DNA from: CADEFQ01 sp050185195
Lineage (GTDB): Bacteria; Pseudomonadota; Gammaproteobacteria; Steroidobacterales; Steroidobacteraceae
DNA length: 64,000 nucleotides
Assembly: GCA_050185195.1 (NCBI GenBank)
Contig: JBFWZQ010000001.1
Span: 1-64,000, forward strand
Reading direction: 5' to 3'
This document shows positions 29,604-37,649 of the stretch, in pieces. Positions within the stretch are counted from its first letter, which is position 1, and each line of letters begins with the position of its first letter. Both the position numbers and the translations under genes were made by a program. The notes under the pieces are model-generated. The model did no database searches, was not told the origin of the DNA, and saw nothing but the letters and a program-made list of their open reading frames with translations.

Positions 29604-30188
29604 ATGGACATCGCCGACCTGCGTCATTACGTGCGCGTCTACGACGGCAGCCTCGAGCCGGCACTGTGCGCGCGCATGCTCGATTCGTTCGCGCAACTCG
29701 CGCGTTTCCACCAGCCGAACGGCGCGGCAGTGCGGCGCGGGCTCGAGGCATCCGCCTGGACCGAGCTCAACGTGACCCGGCTCGCCGATGCCGCGTTCCT
29801 CGGATCGTTCCGCCGCACGATCGCCTCGGCCCTCGCGCGCTACAACGCCGATGTCGGCCTCACGATCGGCGTACCCGATAGCGGCGTGACCTCCGACCTC
29901 GTGATCAAGCAGTACCGGCCGGGCGGCAGGGAGAAGTTCCAGTTGCATTTCGATGCCATCCATCATGTCGCCAACCGCTATCTCGTGCTGCTGTGGTACC
30001 TGAACGACGTCGCGGACGGCGGCGAGACGTGCTTTCCGCAGCTCGATCTCGCCATCGCGCCGCGCGCCGGCCGATTGCTGATGTTCCCGCCCTACTGGAT
30101 GTACCAGCACGAAGGCGTGCCGCCCGTCTCCGGCGACAAGTACATCGTGTCGACCTACCTGCTTTTCACCGATCATCCCGCGTCGTAG
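29604..30188 (+). CDS. 2OG-Fe(II) oxygenase, prolyl-4-hydroxylase-like
   Basis: A 194-residue single-domain oxygenase of the P4H/2OG-FeII_Oxy type. Iron ligands are seen as His-x-Asp in FQLHFDAIHH near residue 114 and a distal His in YQHEGVPPV near 169; the 2-oxoglutarate-binding Lys or neighbouring basic residue is in SGDKYIVSTYLLF. The core phrase LLWYLNDVADGGETCFPQL is characteristic of P4H-type enzymes. The substrate is unknown. Its 3' end overlaps the convergent TPR-sulfotransferase by 16 bp. It is divergent from TPR-AspH copy 1 with only 32 bp between the starts. Confidence 0.87.
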   Translation: MDIADLRHYVRVYDGSLEPALCARMLDSFAQLARFHQPNGAAVRRGLEASAWTELNVTRLADAAFLGSFRRTIASALARYNADVGLTIGVPDSGVTSDLVIKQYRPGGREKFQLHFDAIHHVANRYLVLLWYLNDVADGGETCFPQLDLAIAPRAGRLLMFPPYWMYQHEGVPPVSGDKYIVSTYLLFTDHPAS

Positions 30189-31897
30189 CCCCAGCGTTCG
30201 AAACAGGGGGCGAGGATCGGCAGCACCGGGGCGAACTGGCGCCTGTAGGCGCGCCAGCGGCCGACGGCCTGCGCAGTGACCGGCTGCACCACCTGCGCAT
30301 AGCTCGGCGTACTGATGTAGGGCTTCGCGCGTGCGTGCGCAGCGGGGGCCAGCAGCGCGTCGTCCCAGGGGAGGCCGAGGAAGGTCGCGATCCGGTGCAC
30401 CTCGGCCTCGAAATCACCCACGAGCGTTTCGTAACGCACCTCGCGCACCGTGGCCGCGAGCACGGCCTGTTCGCGGTACCAGCCATCGAATGCACGCCGG
30501 TAGCCGGCCGCGAGCGTGGGCAGGTCGGCACACAGCAACGCGAATTCCGGCGCGGTGAACTGCTGCATGTAGCAGGAGAGCAGTACGTCGCAGGGATGGC
30601 GGACCGCGAGCAGGATGCGCGCGTGCGGAAAGAGCCGGCGAATGGCGGCCAGTCGCAACAGGTTGAGCGGGTTCTTGTCGACGATCCGCTGCCCCGGTGC
30701 GAGCGCCACCTTCGAGCGCACCCGCTCGAAATAGCGCGCGCGGATGGCATCGAGTTCGCGATCCGGGATCGCGGCGAGCGCCTCGGGATACCGCCCGCCC
30801 GACGCGTGGACGAGGTCTTCCAGCGCCTGGTGCAGGAACGGCTGCTCGTCCATCGAACACAAGGCCGGATGCGCATCGAGCACCTGCTCGAGGAGGGTCG
30901 TGCCCGAGCGCGGAAAGGCGACGATGAAGATCGGGCTGGCCCCGGCGGCCGGCGCGCCGGCATGGCTCCATGCCGCCACATCCTGCCGCTGTGCGCCACG
31001 CCGGGTGATTGCGAATGCAGGTGCGCCGCGCGCCACTGTAAGCGGTACCGCGAGCCGCAGTTGCGCCACCTGCGAACGATGCGCGGCGCCGAGCATGTCC
31101 CACGCGTCGTCCGCCCGTCCCACGGCGGCGAGCGAACGGGCGAGCGGAAACTGCGAGTAGTAGCGGCGGTGCGGCTGGGTGTCGAGGGCGAGCGCGCGTT
31201 CGTAGTGTCCGATCGCCTCGGGATGTCGGCCCGCGCGCTGGGCGAGCAGGCCTGCCGCGGCTTCGCTGCGCGCAGCGAGCGACGGGCTACGGGCTACGGG
31301 CCAGAGACTGAGCTTCGCTTGTACGCGGGCAAGGGCCTGTCTTGCGTCGTCGAGGCGATTAGCTCGCTCGAGCAGGTGGACGAGTTCGAGAGCCGCCTCG
31401 GGTGCAAGATCATCCTTCGCGGCAAGCGCCCCCATCGCGGCGGCGGCTTCATCGGACGCGCCGGCGCCCTGCAGCCGCCGGCCGATCTCGGCCACCAGCG
31501 CCGGCTGCAATCCCTGCCATTCCTGCCAGCCCGACAGCGCCACCGTGCCCTCCTCCGTGCGGCCGGTTTCGAAGCACGCCTTCGCGAACTGCAACCGCAT
31601 CTCCGCATCGCGCGGTGCCAGCGCCACGCCTTGCCCGAGCACTGCGCGGGCGGCTTCGTAGTCGAAGCGGTCGAGGTGGGTGAGGCCCACGTTGAAGCAG
31701 AAGTCCGCGGTGACGCCGCCGAACGCATGCGCCTTCGCAAAGGCGCACAGCGCCTCGTCGTAGCGCGCGAGGCCACGCAGCGCCGTGCCGAGGTTGAGCC
31801 AGTGCCCGGCCACGCCGGGCTGCAGCGCGGCGAGCGTGCTGAAGGCCCGCTCCGCCGCGTCGTAGCGCCCCTCGCCGTGGGCCGCGGCGCCCCGCAT
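30173..31897 (-). CDS. TPR-sulfotransferase (copy 1)
   Basis: A 574-residue protein with about 300 residues of TPR-like helices (GHWLNLGTALRGLARYDEAL, AIGHYERALALDTQPH) followed by a PAPS sulfotransferase. The 5' loop is FIVAFPRSGTTLLEQVLDAH near residue 324, then VDKNPLNLLRLAAIRRLFPH and the 3' segment ILLAVRHPCDVLLSCYMQQF. The start is the ATG of MRGAAAHGEGRYDAAE, 35 bp after the receptor stop, so it is probably co-transcribed with TonB receptor 1. A short repeat shared with two other sites in the window lies in frame at 31286-31306 and encodes the linker near WPVARSP. The acceptor is unknown. Confidence 0.88.
   Translation of the reverse strand: MRGAAAHGEGRYDAAERAFSTLAALQPGVAGHWLNLGTALRGLARYDEALCAFAKAHAFGGVTADFCFNVGLTHLDRFDYEAARAVLGQGVALAPRDAEMRLQFAKACFETGRTEEGTVALSGWQEWQGLQPALVAEIGRRLQGAGASDEAAAAMGALAAKDDLAPEAALELVHLLERANRLDDARQALARVQAKLSLWPVARSPSLAARSEAAAGLLAQRAGRHPEAIGHYERALALDTQPHRRYYSQFPLARSLAAVGRADDAWDMLGAAHRSQVAQLRLAVPLTVARGAPAFAITRRGAQRQDVAAWSHAGAPAAGASPIFIVAFPRSGTTLLEQVLDAHPALCSMDEQPFLHQALEDLVHASGGRYPEALAAIPDRELDAIRARYFERVRSKVALAPGQRIVDKNPLNLLRLAAIRRLFPHARILLAVRHPCDVLLSCYMQQFTAPEFALLCADLPTLAAGYRRAFDGWYREQAVLAATVREVRYETLVGDFEAEVHRIATFLGLPWDDALLAPAAHARAKPYISTPSYAQVVQPVTAQAVGRWRAYRRQFAPVLPILAPCFERWGYDAG
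31286..31306 (+). repeat. GGGCTACGGGC-type repeat copy inside TPR-sulfotransferase 1
   Basis: These 21 bases are identical to 63267-63287. Here the repeat lies within a coding region (the minus-strand gene reads LWPVARSPSL across it), in the stretch between TPR helices, and does not break the frame. Confidence 0.75.
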
Positions 31898-31932
31898 CGT
31901 GAGCGCCGCGGCCCGGCCTGTGCCCTGGCTCG

Positions 31933-34797
31933 TCAGAACTTCTGCGTCACGCCGAGATACCACTGTCGCCCCAGCAGGTCGTACGTCGAGACATCGGTAT
32001 TCGCGTTCGCCACGTTGTTCTGGTACATCAACGGCGGCTGCTCGTCCGTCAGGTTCTGCACGCCGAGCTGGATGCGCGTATTCGTCTTGTCGAGCGTGTA
32101 ACCCAGTGTCAGGTCGAGATACGTGACCGACGGCACGTCGAGCCGCTGGTTCGGGATCGCGCCATCCGCATCCCTGATGACGAGGCTGTCGAAATAGCGC
32201 GTGGTCAGCAGGCCGTCGAAGCCGGCCATCGACCAGCCGATGCCGAACACACCGCGCCACTTCGCGTAGTTGCCGTACTGCGGATCGAACGTGCCGGCCA
32301 CCTCCACCGCCGCGGCGCCCGGCGTCGCGATCGCCGAGAAGCTGTTGATGTGGGTCGCCTCGAGCTGCAGGTTCCACGACCCGAGCGGCGTGTCGCGCAG
32401 CTGGTAGCGAATGCCGACGTCGATGCCGTCCGTCTCGAGCGAACCGAGGTTCACGTTCGGCAGCTCGAACACCAGGAACTCGCCCGCGTTCGGGCCCGTC
32501 TCGTAGCGATGCATCAGGCCGCAGAATTCCGGGCTGCCGGTCTGCACGCACTGGTCGGCCGCGAAGTTCACGTCGAGCGCGGTGATCACGTCGTCGATCT
32601 TGTACTGCCAGTAATCGACGTTGAACGACAGTCCGCGCACGAAGCTCGAGTCGTACACGAACCCGGCCGTCAGCACGTCACCGGTCTCGGGCTTGAGCGA
32701 CGAGGTGCCGATCAGCAGGCTCGTGATCTGGCTCTGCGGCTGCGTGAAGCCGCTGTCCGGCGCGACACCCACGCAGGCGAGCGCGAGGTTCGGGTTCGCG
32801 GCGAGCTGCGCCGAGGTCAGGTTGGCGCAGGGGTCGTTGAAGGTCGCCGCCGATTGGGTCGGGGCGAGCGCGAGGTCGTTGATGGTCGGGGCACGGAACA
32901 CCTCGGCATAGGAGGCCCGCAACAGCAGGTCCCGCACCGGCCGGTACTCGAGTTTCGCCTCGAAGGTCGTGTCGTCGCCGATCGTGTCCTTGCTGTAGTC
33001 GGAGTAACGCACGCCGGCGGTCAGGTTGAGCGCGTGCACCGCCGGGAGGTCTGCAAGCAAGGGCACGAAGACCTCGCCGTAGAGTTCCCGCACGTTGTAC
33101 TTCGCGGAGGAGTTGCCCGTACAGGTCTCCTGCGCGAGCAGGCACGAGAGGAAGAGCGGCGCCACGCCGCGAGTCAGCGAGTCGGTCTCGAACTGGCCTT
33201 CCTGCGTGCGATATTCGGCGCCGAACGCGGCCTTCACCGCGCCCGCCGGCAGGTCGAACAGGTCGCCGTTCAGCCCCGCGGTGAACTGCGAGCTGCGGAA
33301 CGTGTAGTCGGTGCGGTAGTTCGTCGAGATGGCCTTCAGCGCCGCGATCTGCGCGGGGTCCGTGACATTGAAGATATTGATCGGCGTGCACCCCGCGATC
33401 GGGGCACCCGGCGTGCCGCAATGCACGCCGCTCGCGTCGGAGAACGACGGTCCGAGCGCCTGGGCCATCTTGTCCTTCAGCAGGTAGCCGCTGATGTTCG
33501 TGGCCTGGCCCATGCGGCCAAAGCCGGCACCGACGTCCCACTCCCACGAACCGCCGAACGAGCCGCGAAAACCGCCGTTCGCGAACGTCTGGTCGGTCGT
33601 GACCTCGCTGCGGCGGTTGCCGAGGGACTCGAGGCGCACGCGCACGTTGGGGTTGATGCCGTCGATGCCACCGAAATCGTTGCCGAACGGGTTGTAGAAG
33701 CTGTTCGCCGACACGATCGTGTCGTCGGCCACCGCGTCGAACGGCAGCGACGCCAGCGCGAACCCCGAGCGGGTCTGGTTGTACACCACCTGGCCGTACA
33801 GCTCGACGTCATCGCCCAGCTGGTAGTTGACGTTGGTGAACAGGCTGCCGCGCTCCTGCGGCGTCATCAGCAGGTTGAACGGCTGGTAGTTGTAGAGGTC
33901 CGCGTTGGTGAAGCAGCGGTAGTCCGCCTGGGTGGCGCCACTCGCGCCTGGCAGGCGCGTGAGGCTGCCGCAGCCGAACTGCGCCTGCTGCGCCGCCGTC
34001 AGGTTGATGCGCCCGTTCGGCGTACGGCTCGAGCCGCCCGCCGTGACCACGCCGCCGTAGAGATAGAGCGCGTCCTTCGCGAAGGCGCGATCCGCGGCGG
34101 AGACGCTTTCCTGCTTGTTGTAGTTGGCCCCGAACACGATGCCGAGGCGTTCGTTCTGCACGCCGAGCGTGGCGCTCGCGGACTGGCGCTCGCCGTCCGA
34201 CTCGCCGGTCTGGCCGTACTGCACGCCGATCTCGGCGCCGTCGAAGCTGCGGCGGGTGATGAAGTTGACCACGCCCGCGATCGCATCCGAGCCGTAGACG
34301 GCGCCCGCGCCCTCCTTCAGCACCTCGACGCGCTCGATCATGTTCATCGGCAGCATGTTGATGTCGACGGCCGAGGTCTGCGTGTTGCCGTAGACACCGA
34401 CGCGCCGACCGTCGACCAGCACGAGCGTGCGTTGCGCGCCGAGGCCGCGCAGTTCGACGTTCGACTCGCCGGTGCCGCCGCCGTTGTTCACGGTCGGGTT
34501 GGTGGCAGCGCCCGCGACGGTCGGCAGGCGTTGCAACACGTCGCCCATGGTCGTGAGGCCGGTCTTCGCGATCTCGTCGGCCGAAATCGACAGCACGGGA
34601 CTCGCCGTCTCGGCATCGACGCGCCGGATGCGCGAGCCGGTCACGACGACGGTATCGACCTCATCGCCTTCCCCGGCGGCAGCCTGCTCCTGCGCATGGG
34701 CCACGCCAGGCAGCGAGGCGGCCACCGCGGCCGTTGCGCCGGCCATGAGCGCGAGGCGCACGCCCCGGCGCACGAATGGATTCGTGTCTGAAATCAT
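31933..34797 (-). CDS. TonB-dependent outer-membrane receptor 1
   Basis: About 954 residues: signal peptide to about residue 36 (AHAQ), a TonB-box-like DTVVVTGSRIR segment, a plug domain (LQRLPTV, NVELRGLGAQRTLVLVDGRR, MIERVEVLKEGAGAVYGSDA, GVVNFITRR) and a long 22-strand-type barrel ending in a Phe (GVTQKF), as outer-membrane proteins do. The start is set at the second ATG because GGAGGG lies 9 nt before it and directly abuts the first ATG (34806). The ligand cannot be read from sequence. The pairing with the TPR-sulfotransferase downstream and with many hydroxylases suggests an unusual, modified ligand. Confidence 0.94.
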   Translation of the reverse strand: MISDTNPFVRRGVRLALMAGATAAVAASLPGVAHAQEQAAAGEGDEVDTVVVTGSRIRRVDAETASPVLSISADEIAKTGLTTMGDVLQRLPTVAGAATNPTVNNGGGTGESNVELRGLGAQRTLVLVDGRRVGVYGNTQTSAVDINMLPMNMIERVEVLKEGAGAVYGSDAIAGVVNFITRRSFDGAEIGVQYGQTGESDGERQSASATLGVQNERLGIVFGANYNKQESVSAADRAFAKDALYLYGGVVTAGGSSRTPNGRINLTAAQQAQFGCGSLTRLPGASGATQADYRCFTNADLYNYQPFNLLMTPQERGSLFTNVNYQLGDDVELYGQVVYNQTRSGFALASLPFDAVADDTIVSANSFYNPFGNDFGGIDGINPNVRVRLESLGNRRSEVTTDQTFANGGFRGSFGGSWEWDVGAGFGRMGQATNISGYLLKDKMAQALGPSFSDASGVHCGTPGAPIAGCTPINIFNVTDPAQIAALKAISTNYRTDYTFRSSQFTAGLNGDLFDLPAGAVKAAFGAEYRTQEGQFETDSLTRGVAPLFLSCLLAQETCTGNSSAKYNVRELYGEVFVPLLADLPAVHALNLTAGVRYSDYSKDTIGDDTTFEAKLEYRPVRDLLLRASYAEVFRAPTINDLALAPTQSAATFNDPCANLTSAQLAANPNLALACVGVAPDSGFTQPQSQITSLLIGTSSLKPETGDVLTAGFVYDSSFVRGLSFNVDYWQYKIDDVITALDVNFAADQCVQTGSPEFCGLMHRYETGPNAGEFLVFELPNVNLGSLETDGIDVGIRYQLRDTPLGSWNLQLEATHINSFSAIATPGAAAVEVAGTFDPQYGNYAKWRGVFGIGWSMAGFDGLLTTRYFDSLVIRDADGAIPNQRLDVPSVTYLDLTLGYTLDKTNTRIQLGVQNLTDEQPPLMYQNNVANANTDVSTYDLLGRQWYLGVTQKF

Positions 34798-34950
34798 GGA
34801 AGTCATCCCTCCGGGAAAATGTCACTGAGCCTGCATCGACGCTACTCCCGGCGGGATGTGACGGGAATGGCACATGCGACGAAGCACCAGTGCACGCGCG
34901 ACGAAGCGAGCGTCGTACGCCGGCCACAGCGGGATACCGCGGGGGAAGGA

Positions 34951-35847
34951 TCAGCTTCGCAGGCGGATTTCCGCGACGCGAAAATCGATCGAGAAAGTGT
35001 CCATGGCACCGAGCACGTCCATGCCGATGATCAGCGCCGGCTCGGTCGTGAGGTCCCAGACGTCGAAGATGTGGAAATCGCCAAAGGTGACGACGATATG
35101 GCGGAACACCGCGCCGTCCATCGAGATGTCGGGCGCCGCCGTGACATCGCCGACCATCGTGTCGTCCGTGGTGCCGTAGACCGTGGCCTGCGCGCGTGCA
35201 TCGGCTCGCAGTGCTTCCTGCAAGGCGCGATTACCGAGCGTCTTCTCCGCGCCGGTGTCGATCACCGCGAGCGCCCGCACGTGGCCGATGCGCACGCGCA
35301 CGCCGAGCAGCCCGCCCACCACGCGATCGGCGCGGATGCGCAGCTCGTTGCTCAGCGCAAAGCGCGAACGCGAGATCGTCACGAGATCGCGCTTGAAATC
35401 GACGACCAGGCGCTGGTCGCGCAGGCCCGCGACCCCGAGGATGCCGTCGGCGCCGCCGATCAGGTGTGGCTCGACGACGGGGACCTGCTGGTCGTCGAGC
35501 ACGAGGTCGCCCGCGCGGATGCGTTCGATCTGGACGGTCGGCACCTCGGCGCTGCCGGTCACGCCGTTCAGGATGACCGTGGGCGCCGCCGTGAGATCGA
35601 ACCCGAGGCGACGGGCCATGTCGGTCGATATGGTCGTGCGATTCGCGCCCGTGTCGACCAGCATCCGGAAAGGACCGAGACCGTTGATCGTGACCGGCAC
35701 CACGATGCGACCGATGCGATCGAGCGTGGTGGGGGTGGCAAAAACCGGCTCCGCACCGGCGACCGGAACGGGCTCGGTGGAGGCGGGAATGAGTGACGTG
35801 GCGAGCGTTCCCGCGAGCGCCAGAGCCATGGCTGCCAGGCCCTTCAT
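34951..35847 (-). CDS. Retropepsin-like aspartic protease, secreted
   Basis: A 298-residue protein with an N-terminal signal peptide or anchor (MKGLAAMALALAGTLATSL). It has two retropepsin-type halves, each with the catalytic triad motif: MLVDTGANRTTIS near residue 61 and AVIDTGAEKTLG near 195. It also shows the family phrases GADGILGVAGLRDQRLVVDF and LIIGMDVLGAMDTFSIDF. With both active sites on one chain it need not dimerise. CATACT at 35855-35860, seven nt before the ATG and without a Shine-Dalgarno, suggests a leaderless message. It lies upstream of TonB receptor 1, separated from it by about 150 bp. Confidence 0.88.
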   Translation of the reverse strand: MKGLAAMALALAGTLATSLIPASTEPVPVAGAEPVFATPTTLDRIGRIVVPVTINGLGPFRMLVDTGANRTTISTDMARRLGFDLTAAPTVILNGVTGSAEVPTVQIERIRAGDLVLDDQQVPVVEPHLIGGADGILGVAGLRDQRLVVDFKRDLVTISRSRFALSNELRIRADRVVGGLLGVRVRIGHVRALAVIDTGAEKTLGNRALQEALRADARAQATVYGTTDDTMVGDVTAAPDISMDGAVFRHIVVTFGDFHIFDVWDLTTEPALIIGMDVLGAMDTFSIDFRVAEIRLRS

Positions 35848-35919
35848 GCGGACCAGTATGGGCGCGACGGCGGCGAGCGGCAATTCGCCTCGTCGCACTG
35901 CGGCAGTCGGCTCGGCGTG

Positions 35920-36411
35920 CTATTTGATTCGTTTCACCTTGGTCGAGCGGTTGCGGGGCCCGACCAGGAAATAGGAGCCCAGCACGCCCGGCTTGAGCGT
36001 CACCTTGTCCCCCACTTCCAGCCGAAAGCGCTCGCCCGTGGCGAGCTGCTGCCACACCTGGCCGTTATCGAGCGTGACGATGAGCCCGCCGCCCGGGCGC
36101 AGGGCGATCGCCTCGACCGTCCCGTCGAGCCGGTCGAGCTCCCGCTCGGAGGATTGCGCCGGTTGTTCGATGTCGCGCTTGAGATCGCCTCGTGCGCCGA
36201 ACTTCTCCTCGGCCGTCGGCAGCGGTGCGGCCGGCGGCTGTGCCTCGAGGCGCGCCATCTCGGCGTCGAAACACGCCAGTCGACGCGCATCGTCACGTTC
36301 CGCGACGCACTGCTTCAGCGCCGGCGTTGCCGCCTCACCCCCGTGCGCCGACGTGGTGGCGACGAACGAAAACGCCGCGGCGACCGCCGCGAACACGTGC
36401 CTGCTTGCCAT
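35920..36411 (-). CDS. Small secreted protein with C-terminal beta domain
   Basis: A 163-residue protein with a signal peptide (HVFAAVAAAFSFVATTSAHG). The next segment, LKQCVAERDDARRLACFDAE, is a common periplasmic motif with two Cys residues able to form a disulfide. A charged linker follows, then a C-terminal beta domain (VEAIALRPGGGLIVTLDNGQ, then LEVGDKVTLKPGVLGSYFLV) resembling small OB/SH3-like folds and ending basic. Function unknown. It starts 2 bp after the TPR-AspH copy 2 stop, so it is co-transcribed with that gene; this is the only exported product directly coupled to a hydroxylase and so a possible substrate. Confidence 0.75.
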   Translation of the reverse strand: MASRHVFAAVAAAFSFVATTSAHGGEAATPALKQCVAERDDARRLACFDAEMARLEAQPPAAPLPTAEEKFGARGDLKRDIEQPAQSSERELDRLDGTVEAIALRPGGGLIVTLDNGQVWQQLATGERFRLEVGDKVTLKPGVLGSYFLVGPRNRSTKVKRIK

Positions 36412-36413
36412 GT

Positions 36414-37601
36414 TCAGATCTCCCATTGCGGCTTCGTGCCGCTGTGCGCATCGATCGCCTCGAAAAGGCTCACGACGAGCGAGCGCTCCTCGTCGGTGAG
36501 CTCGGGCCGCCAGATGTCGAACAGCAGGATCACGCGCGTCTCCCTGCTGCGATTCCACGCTTCGTGCTCGATCGTGTCGTCGAAGGCCCAGGCCTTGCCC
36601 TCGCGCCAGGCGCGCTCGTCATTGCCGACCCGGAACGCGCAACCGGGCGGCACGATCAGCGGCAGGTGGCAGATGAGGCGCGTGTTGACGAGGCCATGGT
36701 GCGGCGGGATGTGCGCGCCCGCCTGCAGCAGCGAGAACAGGATGGAGGGCGAGCGGTTCGGCACGATCGCGAGCGGCGCCGCCCGCAGCGCATGCATCGT
36801 CGCCGGGCAACGCGCGGCGTTGCCGGCCACGACCTCGCCGTTCTTCCACAGGTAGAACGCACTCCAGGCCGGATTGTCGAGCATGCCCTGCTGCGTCTTG
36901 CGCGGGCGGTTTTCGCTGCCGGTGACATAGGGCGAAAACGCACCCTCGTCCTTCATCACCTCGAGCAGCTCCGCGCGAATCGCATCGGTCGCCGCCTCGA
37001 CCTCGTCGAGCCAGGGGAAGAGATCGCGGGCGTAGAACTGGATCTGCGGCAGCTCCGGGAAATAGTACGTCTTGGGTTGCTGCACGTAGACCTGCTTCTC
37101 GCCTATCACCATGTCGAAAGACTGCGCGAAGCGGGCGCTCGAACGGCGTGGGTCGAAACCCCGGGCCACGAGCTGCGAGCGCAGCCATTCCTTGTATTGC
37201 GCCGAGTACTGCGCGCAGATCGCTTCGGCGCGGCGCAGGTCCTGTACCAGGTCGGCGGGCAATTCGCCGCCCGCGGGCGCCGTCTGCAGGGCGCGCCTGT
37301 AAAAGGCAGCCGCCGATCGTGCGTCGCCCACCGCCGCATAGCAGTCCGCCCTGAAGAGCAGTCCCCGTGTGTGGCGCGGCTCGGCCGCCAGCAACCGGTC
37401 GAGCGCGGCCACCATGCCGGGCTCGTCGCCAAGCAGCCGGCAGGCATGCGCGACACCCAGCAGCACCGGCGCGTCCGAGCGCCCGCCCTCCATGACGCGC
37501 AGGTACAGGTCGCGGGCCTTGCGTGCATGGCCTGCACGCAATGCGTCGAGGGCCGCCTGCAGATCCGTATCGCGAGTCGGAGTCGTTTGCATGTGCGCCA
37601 T
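36414..37601 (-). CDS. TPR-AspH hydroxylase (copy 2)
   Basis: About 395 residues: TPR-like helices at 1-110 (ALDALRAGHARKARDLYLRV, ARSAAAFYRRALQTAP), then the conserved linker YYFPELPQIQF and LFPWLDEVEAATDAIRAEL. The AspH-type domain follows, with IPPHHGLVNTRLICHLPL (His-x-Gly near 299) and AFDDTIEHEAWNRSRETR (second His near 345). Most similar to copies 3 and 4. Start ATG of MAHMQTT; no Shine-Dalgarno. It is divergent from copy 3 across 48 bp that contain a perfect inverted repeat, and it is followed 2 bp later by the small secreted protein gene. Confidence 0.88.
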   Translation of the reverse strand: MAHMQTTPTRDTDLQAALDALRAGHARKARDLYLRVMEGGRSDAPVLLGVAHACRLLGDEPGMVAALDRLLAAEPRHTRGLLFRADCYAAVGDARSAAAFYRRALQTAPAGGELPADLVQDLRRAEAICAQYSAQYKEWLRSQLVARGFDPRRSSARFAQSFDMVIGEKQVYVQQPKTYYFPELPQIQFYARDLFPWLDEVEAATDAIRAELLEVMKDEGAFSPYVTGSENRPRKTQQGMLDNPAWSAFYLWKNGEVVAGNAARCPATMHALRAAPLAIVPNRSPSILFSLLQAGAHIPPHHGLVNTRLICHLPLIVPPGCAFRVGNDERAWREGKAWAFDDTIEHEAWNRSRETRVILLFDIWRPELTDEERSLVVSLFEAIDAHSGTKPQWEI

Positions 37602-37603
37602 TG

Positions 37604-37628
37604 TTGCCGACGGCGCGACCGTCGGCAA
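37604..37628. promoter_or_regulatory. Perfect inverted repeat between divergent TPR-AspH genes
   Basis: TTGCCGACGG (37604-37613) and CCGTCGGCAA (37619-37628) form 10-bp perfect arms around CGCGA. They sit 2 bp from the copy 2 start and 8 bp upstream of the TATAGT -10 of copy 3. TATAGT on plus (37636-37641) overlaps TATACA on minus (37634-37639), so both genes could fire from overlapping promoters. The repeat could be an operator for both genes, or an RNA hairpin in the copy 2 leader. Confidence 0.6.
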
Positions 37629-37649
37629 AGCCCTGTATAGTCGTGCGGC

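Noticed and set aside
34870..34890. A TGGCAC sequence upstream of TonB receptor 1 as a sigma-54 promoter
   Set aside because: It is on the wrong strand for the receptor and lacks the GC dinucleotide at the -12 position.
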